From: Branchiostoma floridae
Taxonomy: Eukaryota; Chordata; Leptocardii; Amphioxiformes; Branchiostomatidae
DNA length: 64,000 nt
Direction of reading: 5' to 3'
Assembly: GCF_000003815.2 (NCBI RefSeq)
Contig: NC_049986.1
Span: forward strand, 3,657,053 to 3,721,052
The position numbers and the translations under genes are program-made. Every line of letters begins with the position of its first letter. Position 1 is the stretch's first letter. This document shows, piece after piece, positions 25,001 through 33,465 of this stretch. Under the pieces are notes generated by a model. The model was given only the letters and a program-made list of their open reading frames with translations, had not been told where the DNA came from and did no database searches.

Positions 25001-26486
25001 CCTTCCTTCAGAATCACTCCATATTCTCTCCCTCGGCCGTGGAGAAAATAATTCAAGGGAGAGTAACCAGTAGATGAAGATAAAATAGACATAGTTGTTG
25101 TTTACGAGTTGTTTTCCGGCTTTTTTCGGGTTCTGATAGGTTGTTCATGATTGCTTTGACATTTTTTAGGTGGCTTCGAGTTGTTTTCGGTATTTACCGA
25201 GTTGTTTTCGGTTGTTTTCGGTATATTTCAAGTTGTTTTCGGTTGTTTTCGGTTGTTTTCGGTATTTAGTGAGACCGATTACAAAAGCTTCCTGGAGGAC
25301 CATAGGACTTACATGAATAAAAATCATGCTCATTAAAACTTATGTAAAACTAAAAATCGATAATAAAACTCTTTACAATATAGCTTTTTACTATGCAACT
25401 TATGTCATACTTTTCATAGTTGGAAGGATAATACTAAATGGAGTAGAGCAGATATGAAACGACTGCAATGTTACGACATATTGTCTAAACATTTTGCATT
25501 CAAAATGAAATACACAATATTCTTATGTTACAGTACCAAAAGTACATTGCCAAATATAAATTTCCAACTGGTTTGCTAAGAAAATTAGTTGAGTGTTAAG
25601 TGACACACATGAATTATATGCATATGCCATTTTCTATTGGCGCTATATCATGATAGCGTTAATGACCCGCCTGGAGGTGAACATGGTGACATACGCCTGG
25701 CCCTTTACTGTAATCAACCTTCGCTCACTCTGTGGTTTGATTCGGTGGACGCTTACTCGGTGGTTTTATACTGTGGTTATAGCAAAGGTTCAGGCGTTAC
25801 AACACCATGTTCACCTCCAGGCGGGTCAGCATTATAGATTTGATAATACTTAATTGAATACCTTTCAAAGCGCCAATAAACCTGTTAAAGAAGTGAGGCG
25901 TCCATTCCTCCAGATACGTCATGTGCCGTAGGAAGTCAGGCAGCATGTCACACTTCTGAAGCATGACGGGGATGACCTTTCTGTTTTCCTCTCTTAGGTT
26001 TGCGCTCATGACCAACTGCCGTTCAAACTCGCACCACTTGCTGTTGACGAAATCTCGCGAGAGTACGAAGACGGTCTTTTGACTCTCTTGGATGGAACGC
26101 GCAATGTTGTTGATGATATAATCTCCTGGAATAAAATCGCGCTCGTGGATACAACACTTGAAGCCGTACTCGTCTGATTCGAGCTTTTGAACCATGTGTT
26201 CTACCCATGGAGCATCAGCGCTGCTGTAGCAGAAAAAAACATGGTACTTCTCGTGCTCGCCGAGAGGGGGCGCTACTCCCACAGTCCCGTCCTTGCCGCT
26301 GCTCTTGCTATCAACTATCTGTACTTTGCACTGGGTCGCGGAGGCAGTTGTATGTTCCCCGCCTTCTCTCCTCTGTGCAGGCGCGGAGGGATATTGTAGT
26401 GCGTCGTCGGATTCGGCCTTAGCATCATGGGAAATGTTTGCTTCCTGCGCTGCAGTGCTGCCGTGGCGAGTTGAAGGCTCGCTCAT
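9907..26486 (-). CDS. Gene A: TIR domain - TMEM268-like (DUF4481) membrane fusion protein
   Basis: This is a predicted 9-10 exon gene. Coding exons (minus strand, 5' to 3') are 26486-25862, 23968-23918, 21082-20967, 18610-18377, 17677-17556, 17310-17205, 15476-15381, 12686-12546, 11623-11423 and 10038-9907, giving about 607 residues. If exon 9 reads through to the TGA at 11404-11402 instead, the protein has about 570. The order is a polar N-terminus (1-79), TIR domain (about 80-208), short linker, then a TMEM268-like region. In that region I see the NGQ-x(n)-L entry strand, two hydrophobic helices in exon 4, HFVYYERGSC in exon 6, and LLLKYSDLYVRLRVTKKLP and LCQLVEM in exon 9. The vertebrate TMEM268 features I recall appear in the same order. 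All exon phases match gene B. TIR domains act in innate signalling or as NAD hydrolases; TMEM268 has no established biochemical activity. Splicing across exons is inferred, and the terminal exon is the least certain part. Confidence 0.75.
10440..10600 (+). pseudogene. Decayed LINE 3' ORF end
   Basis: A broken frame reads like KTRKFGYNSIKNYNTLP followed by a downstream FKS-like run. This is the usual end of a non-LTR retrotransposon ORF2 (x-x-FGYxSxxxWNxLP, then FKxxLK). It lies in the last intron of gene A on the opposite strand. Only a short fossil is visible. Confidence 0.45.
10920..11400. repeat. Diverged MITE copy and G homopolymer
   Basis: A run of G at 10,927-10,939 is followed by text (TTAACCTATCAAGACTGTGC) resembling the terminus of the element at 15,554-16,229 and by similar internal text. 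It lies in an intron of gene A. Confidence 0.45.
11423..11623 (-). CDS. Gene A exon 10 (in order): conserved C-terminal TMEM268-like segment
   Basis: The acceptor CTTTGCCAG precedes 67 codons up to a GAG|GTAAAA donor. The exon encodes LLLKYSDLYVRLRVTKKLP and GHTQQDICLCQLVEM, the latter close to the CPCQLIEA motif near the end of vertebrate TMEM268. An in-frame 24-base duplication doubles the ALLLKYCD unit. If the donor is not used, the frame ends ten codons or fewer later at TGA 11404-11402. Confidence 0.75.
12296..12510. repeat. (TTGTG)n degenerate microsatellite
   Basis: Repeated GTTGTGTTGTGTTGTG units occur at 12,321-12,346, 12,463-12,480 and 12,485-12,500, separated by diverged copies. 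Cys/Val/Leu-rich open frames across it on both strands come from the repeat. Confidence 0.75.
12546..12686 (-). CDS. Gene A exon 9 (in order): acidic Ser-rich linker
   Basis: 141 bases, phase 0 to 0, acceptor CTTGGTAG, donor AGG|GTACGT. It encodes a Glu/Ser-rich linker ending SPSSMSDLR. The gene B exon is 84 bases and ends RASRMQDLR with the same GTACGT donor. It is 57 bases longer than in gene B, all within the low-complexity part. Confidence 0.65.
12780..13165 (+). pseudogene. Non-LTR retrotransposon ORF2 C-terminus (zinc knuckle), frameshifted
   Basis: An upstream frame carries RKALTHLKISSHKLEVETG; after a frame break a second frame reads RFCPFCQKQIEDKFHFVMECP then RYDVLRNKLL, to a stop at 13,159-13,161. 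Both are typical of the post-reverse-transcriptase tail of LINEs, with the CPxC-x(n)-E-x-HF-x-x-ECP zinc knuckle. The reverse transcriptase domain is absent, so this is a 5'-truncated, inactive copy in a gene A intron. Confidence 0.65.
13808..14840. repeat. DNA-transposon-like element of the GGCCATGTTGATTTGAT family
   Basis: It starts with GGCCATGTCGATTTGATTG and ACATCCACGCG-type text, and toward its end contains AGTAAATCATACAAAGCAGC, which recurs at 57,780 and 58,220 within related elements. Two similar sub-blocks lie at about 14,270 and 14,530 (AACAGCTA..GCGAAAAAAAA). No transposase is visible. Confidence 0.45.
15381..15476 (-). CDS. Gene A exon 8: variable polar segment
   Basis: 96 bases, phase 0 to 0, acceptor ATGTTACAG, donor GAG|GTATGT. 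It encodes LQLQEDLMAIFRAKQNSSSV followed by an acidic stretch ending ISDPE. The gene B counterpart (46817-46894) is 78 bases in the same phase and ends DSVDPV. Sequence identity is low but length, phase and the DP ending agree. Confidence 0.6.
15554..16229. mobile_element. MITE with TTAACCCTATCCAGAC termini
   Basis: The left end TTAACCCTATCCAGACTGGG and the right end (CCCCGGTCTGGATATGGTTAA) are imperfect inverted repeats about 20 bp long bounding 676 bp. There is no coding capacity. Diverged relatives occur near 3,540, 7,931 and 10,950, so this is a multi-copy non-autonomous DNA element. It sits in the intron between exons 15381-15476 and 17205-17310 of gene A. Confidence 0.65.
17205..17310 (-). 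CDS. Gene A exon 7: HFVYYERGSC segment
   Basis: 106 bases, phase 2 in and 0 out, acceptor AGTGTTTCAG, donor CAG|GTGAGT. It ends in YINNQLHFVYYERGSCQ. Gene B has YLGNQVHFVYYERGSCL at the same place. The VYY/VYF-x(3)-C core is shared with vertebrate TMEM268. Confidence 0.75.
17556..17677 (-). CDS. Gene A exon 6: TMEM268-like helix and VTD motif
   Basis: The acceptor TTCTCCGCAG precedes MNKALKRTMVEVNTILAKYH and FATVTDRYLG, matching gene B (LNKLMERTMAKVNAILVKYH, LATVTDEYFG) and the LLxxHxxLLGVTD segment of vertebrate TMEM268. The proposed donor AC|GTGGTT is weak but gives the phase 2 needed by the next exon; the end is the uncertain part. Confidence 0.65.
18377..18610 (-). CDS. Gene A exon 5: two transmembrane helices
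   Basis: 234 bases, phase 0 to 0, acceptor TTTCCAG and donor AAA|GTAATT. An amphipathic start (IEREDAVTVIKMVMKTAKME) leads to NWFYTKKG, then a hydrophobic helix FLVHYFLIIFVTIFIQVAA and a second one around FFCTMIGAVPGVAMPFF. The gene B counterpart is 222 bases with the same helix pair. Confidence 0.8.
18809..19241. mobile_element. hAT-like MITE with perfect 8-bp target duplication
   Basis: The ends TAGGGGTGGGTACCGGTAC and GTACCGATACCCAGCCCTA are inverted repeats. The element is flanked on both sides by CTCCAAAT (18,801-18,808 and 19,242-19,249), the 8-bp duplication expected of hAT transposons. The interior has palindromic GGTCCAGGTC-type sequence and no ORF. Confidence 0.85.
19345..19660. 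repeat. Long inverted repeat (foldback element)
   Basis: The arm around 19,352-19,465 (CCTTACCTAACGTTACTGGG ... CACAATAATTTGAATTTTGG) is repeated in reverse complement around 19,550-19,650, separated by about 80 bp. It is nested in the mariner-like element at 18.7-20.0 kb. Confidence 0.75.
20787..20890. repeat. Repeat terminus with hammerhead-like core
   Basis: CTGACGA at 20,799-20,805 is followed by a GGATAG / CTATCC hairpin and then GAAACGTC. Downstream is TCATATCCAGTTGCTTGAGTAAC-type text shared with 60.6 kb and 63.1-63.5 kb. The layout resembles hammerhead ribozyme cores found at the ends of Penelope-like retroelements. It lies in a gene A intron. Confidence 0.5.
20967..21082 (-). CDS. 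Gene A exon 4: start of TMEM268-like region
   Basis: 116 bases, acceptor TTTTTTCAG, donor AGG|GTAAAT, phase 1 in and 0 out. It encodes YINGQHVLKIEP...CRFDDQILHAKLMSRGVR. Gene B has an exon of identical length and phase. The NGQ-x-L entry, the xFDxxI/L segment and the LxxxGI/V turn resemble the region of vertebrate TMEM268 just before its first transmembrane helix (family comparison from memory). Confidence 0.75.
21274..23793. repeat. Interspersed repeat with CATACCATAGGTATGG start and internal subrepeats
   Basis: It begins ATATTTCAGCCATACCATAG and ends CTCAAGCAAATGTCGGCCTT. Related copies lie at 54.0-56.1 kb with the same two ends. Between 23.1 and 23.7 kb are four or more degenerate subrepeats built from AGTCCATTCTTGCAC, TTCATTTTTGGAC and AGCGG(A)AG-TGTTTTTGGACTGG phrases. 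Short ORFs at 23.4-23.7 kb follow the subrepeats and are not genes. It lies in the gene A intron between exons 20967-21082 and 23918-23968. Confidence 0.7.
23918..23968 (-). CDS. Gene A exon 3: 17-residue linker
   Basis: This 51-base micro-exon has acceptor AAACAG and donor GTAAGT, phase 1 in and out, and encodes DEPDSKPDGFSTFSYNP. The matching exon of gene B (49540-49590) has the same length and phases and encodes DESGVQPDPFSAFTCNP. Conservation of D-E, P-D, F-S-x-F and N-P supports it as coding and as the physical link between the TIR exon and the TMEM268-like exons. Confidence 0.75.
24124..25276. mobile_element. Non-autonomous transposon with tandem-repeat termini (CCGAAAACAA)
   Basis: The left end GGTCTCACTAAATACCGAAA with three ACCGAAAACA-type units is mirrored at the right end (reverse complement, ending TTTAGTGAGACC at 25,276). 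The terminal inverted repeat is about 45 bp and near-perfect. After the left end, a 33-bp unit (CCGAAAACAACCGAAAACAA + CTTTCACTAAATA) repeats five times to about 24,320. ATTACAA flanks both ends (24,115-24,121 and 25,278-25,284), a probable target duplication. The Phe/Ser and Phe/Gly-type ORFs here are the repeat read in frame. Confidence 0.75.
25650..25842. mobile_element. MITE with long terminal inverted repeats beside the gene A TIR-exon donor
   Basis: AATGACCCGCCTGGAGGTGA (25,659 on) recurs inverted as TCACCTCCAGGCGGGTCA near 25,809-25,828, with the arm extended by ACATGGTG/CACCATGT. The 3' end of this element lies only about 20 bp inside the intron from the exon donor at 25,862. Related termini occur near 16,235 and 48,565. 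Confidence 0.7.
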
Positions 26487-26504
26487 ACTTGATAATCGAT
26501 CAAC
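25862..26504 (-). CDS. Gene A exon 2: start codon and TIR domain
   Basis: The acceptor CAACTAATAG precedes 18 bases of 5' UTR and ATG at 26486. The frame runs 208 codons plus one base to the donor AAAG|GTATTC. TIR box 1 is YHVFFCYSSAD (81-91), box 2 is RDFIPGDYIINNI (116-128, close to the canonical RDFIPG) and box 3 is HFFNRFIGAL (198-207). WCEFE (151-155) lies on the helix where the catalytic glutamate of NADase TIR domains sits, though signalling-only TIRs also keep a Glu there. The first 79 residues are Ser/Glu/Ala-rich and probably disordered. Without splicing the frame would stop about 21 residues later in intron MITE sequence. Confidence 0.88.
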
Positions 26505-27862
26505 CTATTAGTTGAAAAAAGATGAATAAAACGAACTCAAAGAATTATTTCAACTTTGCTCTATACATACACGTACGCACACTGATGAAGCTTTATGAGC
26601 TCAAGAAAACGCAGTTTATGTGCATGTACGCCATGTTATGGATAAGTATGCAGGATATCTATCTATTATACAGATATATTAACGTTTATACAATTATCGT
26701 ACATGTATAATCTCAAACCAGAGACTACGGTAGCATTCATATGATGATATCAAAAGCTAGTAATTTAAAGAGCTTAGATAGCCGGTAGCTAATGCACATG
26801 CGCACTCTTAGGCAGGCTACACTCCATTGGTGAAGCTGAAACTTTCGATGCTATCTTATGCTACCGTAGGATCTGTTTGCAAATTAGTACATATATATGC
26901 AACAAAAGAGGATCTGAAAAGGTCGAAAGGCACCGGGAGGCTAGTCTAGTACTACTTACCTGACTGCTGAATGTGGCAATGTTTTACTAGAATTTAAAGT
27001 CACATATAGTACCTTATACTGTCTAAACGAAATGGTTTCGACTCGTTGGTTTCGGTTCCTGTTTTTGTAGAAACACATTGCCTCAAGCGATTTATATGTA
27101 CATGTACAATCGACCGATTAAATATAGGGGCTAACGTTAAAAAAAGATAAAATATTCTAGGTCTATGTCAACCATGCAAATACAAAGAACTATAAATGAT
27201 ATACCTTTAGTACTGGGCAGTATTACCCGATAGCTGCCCACCCTCAAAACTTCAAAGCATATATGTATACAACCATGTACGTGTATTCATAGTTTCGGGG
27301 AAACGAAGACTATCCACACATATCTGGACCTTATAAGTTGCTTTCCAGTATCTTTATGCAAAGCACCAGTAGTGTAAGCACCACCTCTAACTTAGGCCTT
27401 GAAAAATTATAGGGGTTTTTCTGGGGACGTGTTTACATGTACCTTCTGAATGTGGGAATTTTGACTAGAAATAAAAATCACACACCTTCTGTTGTCTTAG
27501 CAATAACTTGGTACGAGTGGCGTCGGTTCCTGGGCCTATTTTTTAGAAAAAAACTAAATACGTAATACGTTATACGTTATCCAGTAGTGCGCTTGAGCAT
27601 AGAAAACTTTACTTTTGGTCTCGGGTGTAGTATAGAAACTATGGGGAATTATAGGGAGACTATATATAGAAACATGCTAAATTTGGCGATGTTATTGTGG
27701 GTTCGGTTGGTTTCGGTTCCTCTTTTTTCAGACACACTTGACAAAGACTTGGTAGAACCAATGGCTATAATCCGTTACAGAAATATGGACAATTATATGG
27801 CTCTGTAGTACTATTTTTACCATGTGAGGATGAATAGAGAGAGCTGAAACCCCCGGAGGTAC
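26505..27862 (-). other. Gene A first intron
   Basis: No coding sequence seen. It contains diverged direct repeats of a GGTTTCGGTTCCT(G/C)TTTTT phrase at about 27,046, 27,510 and 27,700; one counterpart lies at 52,312 upstream of gene B. A small inverted repeat, CTACGGTAGCAT at 26,726 and ATGCTACCGTAG at 26,860, marks a probable foldback MITE. Confidence 0.5.
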
Positions 27863-28200
27863 CTTTTGTGGTGTGAAGAAAACGGCTGCCAGCCCTCAAA
27901 ATCTCAATGCATTCGGCTCTCCAGGTTTACCCTGTAACTTTGGTCGCCAGTAGTGGTTGGAAACCTCCCCTGCTATCAAATTGGCGTCCGAAATCTGAGT
28001 TTGGATTTATCTCCGAACTCTGAAGGTCTCTGAAGTATCGTCTGGTCTCTACAAGAATCCTTACAGCTGGTAGAGTGGTTGAAAATTCGCTGTGTTTGTG
28101 AGTTGAGGTCTACACCATCCGGCTGCGAAGGGACCTGTCTAGTTGGTTTCGGTCCGCCAACCCGGAAGTGCGTTGCGGACGCGCATGCGTACTTGAGCAA
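27863..28200 (-). other. Gene A non-coding first exon (predicted)
   Basis: A donor AAAAG|GTACCT lies at 27,863/27,862. The gene B counterpart is AGAAG|GTACGT at 52,507/52,506. About 320 bases upstream of both donors are conserved between the copies up to the ETS/NRF1-like motifs, with insertions and deletions that are not multiples of three, so it is more likely 5' UTR than coding. The start of transcription is not determined. Confidence 0.5.
28155..28195 (-). promoter_or_regulatory. Gene A promoter: ETS-like and NRF1-like sites
   Basis: CCGGAAGT at 28,162-28,169 (ETS family core) and GCGCATGCG at 28,181-28,189 (NRF1-like core) lie 11 bp apart. Both motifs and the spacing are kept in gene B (52,798-52,805 and 52,817-52,825). 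Such pairs are common at TATA-less promoters of broadly expressed animal genes. Confidence 0.55.
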
Positions 28201-28324
28201 ACCTCATTGCCTAAGGGGACACGTCAGAATCTTCTACAGTATTCTATCAGGTAATTTTCACGGTCAGAATACAGCCACTGCAGACATCAAAGCTTGTGCC
28301 CAAAGAGAGTGCCCACATCCCGGA

Positions 28325-28605
28325 CGATGTTTTTGAACTGAATGTGTTTGGCGCATAACCAAAAAGTTCTGTGTTTAAACGCGTTGATATGCCGTCGAAC
28401 TTATGCTCTTTAACACGTCTTTCATTTCACTTAACCCAGGAAAAAAATGAGTATCTAGCTTCGGTTAGGGCCATCTCTTGAATAATGCGATGGAGATCCC
28501 GTGTCGAGTTGCGCCACATAAAGAGCCCTCCATCCATAGGGATCTTTAATTCTTAAAAATTACAGTTCTTTTGTCGCACCGCACCGAAGAATTTAAGGTG
28601 GGGTC
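28325..28605. repeat. SINE copy, diverged (paralogous to 53,010-53,300)
   Basis: The text GCTCTTTAACACGTCTTTCA, then GAGTTGCGCCACATAAAGAG and CCCTCCATCCATAGGGATC, is shared with 53,010-53,300 and in part with the better-preserved SINE at 33,466. The tRNA-like head is degraded. Being at the same place upstream of genes A and B, it was inserted before the tandem duplication. Confidence 0.65.
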
Positions 28606-31380
28606 ACACCTGCGTATATATTCAAGTCCATTTGAGGTGCGTATGAAGCTCTTGGTCTCTACCAGGCTCCACAGGTCGCGGCAAAAATAGTAAAAATTTG
28701 ACAAATATAGATACATAACATACCAGATGAGTTAGCTGACCAAGAAGTATGATTAGCGACCCAGCTAACTCGTCTGACATGTTAACTGTTTACGTTTGTC
28801 CAATTACTATTATTTTTACAACGACCTGTGGAACCTGGTGGAGGCAAATACTCCCATGTGCGCCTCATAAGGACTTAAATATATACGCACGTGTGACCCC
28901 ACCTTTACAAAAGTCGAATATGTCGGCAGGCAATTTTATAAGAATTTGCATGATAAGTTCAGTTATACATGTACACGGGTACGTGGTATACTGTACACAC
29001 ATCACGTACTGTATGATTATCGTTCCCATTTGATAAAGTTTTCAACAACAACAACAACAATAACAATAAAATCACGGACTTTCATCGTGCTCAAGTTGTA
29101 GCATGGTTGAGTCAATTGTGCGTGACTAATACACCGGTGCTGGGCGGCCATGCCCTCTCCATGGCTTGAGGACGGCTCAAGTTTTCTGTTGCGGCTTCTA
29201 CAAAATAAACATAGCTGTCATACTATCTTTGGCAGCATGAAACGTAGTATTGTGTTGTTATAGTAACGTGAACTGCACTGAACAATAGACACAAACAAAC
29301 ACACTTCTCATTTGTACTGAACAATAGCCAAACACAAACACACCTGTCCTTGGTACTGAACACTATCCACAGGCAAACTACCTCTCCTTGGGGACATAGA
29401 GACATAGATAAATGGTTCCACATACACACTCTCGCAGTAAGAATTGACAAACAAATATAGACATAAGCAAGTTGTATACACAATCGAGTAATCTTTAATT
29501 GGTACTCAACACTACCCACCAGCAAACATACCTGTTGAATTCTTTTACAGCGTCAAATGTTTTCCAAGTGGATGATTTCTGACGCAGAAGTATTGCAATT
29601 CCTGTAACATTTTCTATGCCACGCTTTTGATAAATTATTATTGAGACAGTTGAAATTGTAGCAAATATTGATAGTTGGCGTTGTTTATCCATGAGATTGA
29701 AGCTTTTATGATTACAGGTAACGATTGTTCTATTACGGAATAGATATTCAACGTTTCTTATTCATAAACAAAAAGATGATTTAGATAAAGCATCTTTTCA
29801 CTTATTACAAAGATTATTGATTACACATGAGTTTTCTTAAGTTTTAAATAATGCCCAATCATCAAGCTGTACGCAACTAAAATAATCTATCAAGGCTAGC
29901 TGTCTACACATAAGTACCAAACGACCTGTACTTGGTGCTTTACATTTGTATTTGACCCAAGGTTAAATTCATCAGTCTGACGTATGCCGATCTGAAATAC
30001 CAGGCGTTCCATGGTGGCAAGATATCAATCTGATAGCAAAAACCGGCTAATTTTTACATATATTTTACAATTCCTTAGAAAATCAAAGCAAATTATGCTT
30101 GCGTGACATGTTTATTATAGCGGGCGATGTTTGTTTTGCAGTTTTCGTGGTCAGAAAGGTTGAACAAATGACTGAACACACAGAATATAGTATGCAGAAA
30201 AACATTAATTCTTGAAATGTAAGTTCATCTGTGACGGTAGTTAACATAATGATACAGTTTTTAAGACTTTATATCCGTACACAAAATAAAGCGCTTACCA
30301 ACAAGCTTTCGATCAGTCCTCTGATTCTTCTTTGAAAATTGATGCACCCCGCGGCGGATGTTATCCATATAATCAAATCAACTTGGCCTTTCTTCTGAGT
30401 ACTAACGGGTCACTTTGCTTATTGATTATGAAAGGAAGTGAAAGTGAAAGAAAATATCGTACCTTACATATTTCTACAAGCATTTTTTACCTTTCAGCAC
30501 AATGGTAAGTGATAAGCGACATTCTTGAATATTACATAATTTTTATATAGAGCTGCTATGTTGGTTACAATTCTATACCAACTGCAGGAAGCCTGACTCG
30601 ATGACCCTCTCCTGTCGTTACTATTCTCCGTTTCTGTAGAAAAATTAAAGATATCTATGAGTCTATGATGGTAGAGCGTTTAGCAGTGGTTGTTGCTAAA
30701 CGTATTTCATATTTCATTTTACCATTATTTCTATGATTTATTTGCTTATATTTGTTATTATTGTTGTTGATATTATTAATATCATTATTACCATTACCTT
30801 AATACCATTGTTATTATTCATTATCATTTGTTTATCTTTGTTTCTATTATTTCATGTTATCATTTTTACGGGAGGCAACTAGAAAAGGTGTCCTTACCTG
30901 TTTTTGTCTCCCCACCATTTTTGTTTGTGTACATGGTAAAGCTCAAATAAAAAAATAAAAGTAACCCACGTTTAAAGACTATGTGGACCGGAATGCTTAT
31001 TCTTCTACATACAGAAAGAAACTATTGTTTGGAACTGTATGTTGCAAACGTTATTTGTGTAGTACTACTGTGGCATATAGACTGGTCTTGACCTAGTTAC
31101 TGGGAACCACTACTCTAAGAACCAACCCCTGTACTGGGGCAGAACTATACTACACTCAGATCAAGGACCAAATCTATCTAGTGGTAGGATTCAGGCTTGT
31201 ATATTTCTCTCACGCACACCATAAACCAAGGCCCAAACATGAGGGTTCACGTTTACATTCCTTTTATTCTGACGCTTGTACGGTGGTTACAAATAGTCTC
31301 ACATAAGAGAATGCACAGTACACATCAATGCAGGAAACACATCACAATACAATACAAAGCACGCCACAATAGTAAATAGT
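28606..31380. other. No gene recognised; microsatellite and minisatellite-like tracts
   Basis: A (CAA)n tract lies at 29,043-29,066. At 29,270-29,530 are four diverged copies of a GTACTGAACA(A/C)TA + CACAAACAAACACAC phrase. An ATT-rich low-complexity tract lies at 30,720-30,860. The termini of the GGCCATGTTGATTTGAT family occur at about 30,345-30,385. No convincing exon was found. Confidence 0.5.
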
Positions 31381-33465
31381 TTCTAAGTATCCCAGGGATC
31401 CCCCAAAACCTCAATTTGGATTGTCTGACCGCACATCATTAAGAACCGCCAAGGGCTCACAGCAAAACACTAAGTGCTCACCACAATTTGTCGCTCGAGG
31501 TACAAGTCATGTCGTCGCGCCGCTCAAAGACCCGTCGGAAGCCCGAGAAACCCGACCGCCGACCGGCCACCCCTCAAGGAAGCGGAGATCGATTTCCAAA
31601 GATACTCTTTTCCCTACTACCAACTGCCTACTACTGAAGATACCCGGGTTTCTTGGGTATATCAAGAGAAACTTTCCATCAGAGAGAGATTTTACATAAT
31701 GCCAAACGGAAACAGCGATTGGTTAGAAGAGCGGCGCCCACGTGGCTTGTTGACAACTTGACGTCACAGAGACGCGCTACCACCCTAACAGTGTGCGGCA
31801 GTCACAGGGAAGATCAATGACGGGGAAGGGCTCTAATAAGGGGTGATTCAGCATTAAGGGTATAGGGCTCTAGTTATCCTCACTACACCATCCCCCCCCC
31901 TACGGCGATGATGCGTCCCTGCATCATAAAAGGTAACACTAGCAATAGAAGGAATGCAGTAGAAAATATAACAATAAGTACAATTAGTATAAAAATATAA
32001 GTATCTGTTGTACAAAGCAACGGGGTAGGAAAACAGAGTGAACAGTACGTAAAGTGGGCGGCCCCCACTGTATGTCATGTGACCAGTAGCTAATTACAGA
32101 AATCAGTACAGGTAGCAACACAAGTACATAATCTGCGAACCTTAGTATAATACAGAACATTGGATGCTAGTTGAAAGATAAACGCAGTGAGCGGTCCCCA
32201 CTGGTTGTACAACTGTCGAGTTAATGAGGTTAAGAAAAAAAGAAAAAAAACTTAACTAGAACAAATGGGAGCTTATTAACTAAACAGGGAACAGAAATTC
32301 CACAGGTACCTAGTTTACTACGTTGGAATAGAAAATAGGAGCGTATTAACTAAACAGTGAACAAAAAGTCCACAGGGAACTAGTTGCCTACGTTGGAACA
32401 GACTACAGAAACGCCTCCCTAGCGGAGACCAAGGTTAAAGCCAGGAGGCAAATGACCTTGACCTACATATTTACAATGTGGGTGGCAGATGTTGGAAACC
32501 ACAAACATTTGGAAAAAAAAACGTTACCGAAACCATAATGTCGGTCGTTAAAAGGAGAAAAAGTAGTTTGATTGGCTTTTTAAACGCATTTCAGTGTGTC
32601 CAAAAGGGGATCGAAAACGATTTGAATAGTTGTTCGGAATACAGCGGTTTGGAGAGATCAAGAAAGAATTTGGAGTGTCGTTAACCACTTTTCTGCATAG
32701 CCGAAAAGGAAAATAGAGACCAATGGCACATCAGAACATAAAAAGAGACATAGAACATGAATACATGGTACATAAAACATACAAAAATGCATTGAGTGTT
32801 GTGACCACGACCACAGGTTGTGCAATGGGAAGTCGGTGATGGTTTAAACCGACCTGAGACTCAGGCACACGGAACTGGGACACCAGAAAGTCGCCAAGGA
32901 CGAGCCAGCACAGAGGAAGGCGAACTCAGCAATCTATCACTGACTCTGTGTGAGAACTCTGACCTTACATCCTACCTCTTCTTTGAACGCCATAAAGATG
33001 CGAAAAGGAGGCCGGACTGACCAAACAGAAAAGGTATATACATATTTACAACATAAGAAATGTTTCACTTTTGACAACACTTTGATAATAAGAACAATAA
33101 TAAAAGAAAGGGGTCGAGCCACTCAGACCCATAAAAACTTAAACAAGGCAGTGTTCAGCTTGACCCTTGAAGCGCGACTTCTCAGGGAAGCCAGGGTTCA
33201 CCATGCACCTAGAAGGGGGTCTTCCGAGGGTGCGGAAGGGCCTGTAAAGGCCTGAAAAGGAGTGTACCGGAACGGCGAGGAGTGACAAGGAGCGACGAGG
33301 AGGGAAGAGGAGCAACGATGAGGGTCCCGAAAGTGCGAAAAGGAACGAAGTATGAAGCAAATTCAAATAAAATCGATGGTAATATTAGGAAAAGGTAAAC
33401 TGTGATCGGCAAATGCATTTTGCGGCTTGTTCCACGAAATTCCTATAGCAATGGTTCAATGGAGG
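31381..33465. other. No gene recognised; tandemly duplicated block
   Basis: At 32,262-32,400 a block of about 70 bp is present twice in tandem (shared text TATTAACTAAACAG ... TTCCACAGG ... ACTAGTT ... CTACGTTGGAA). At 33,110-33,380 the text CGAAAGTGCGAAAAGGAACGAAG and its flanks match the palindrome at 35.0-35.3 kb. Open frames are short and unconvincing. Confidence 0.45.

Noticed and set aside
27976-28200. Minus-strand open frame (74 aa) with a similar frame upstream of gene B at 52,642-53,046
   Set aside because: Similarity is at DNA level and indels between the copies change the frame; it fits a conserved promoter and 5' UTR better than a protein.
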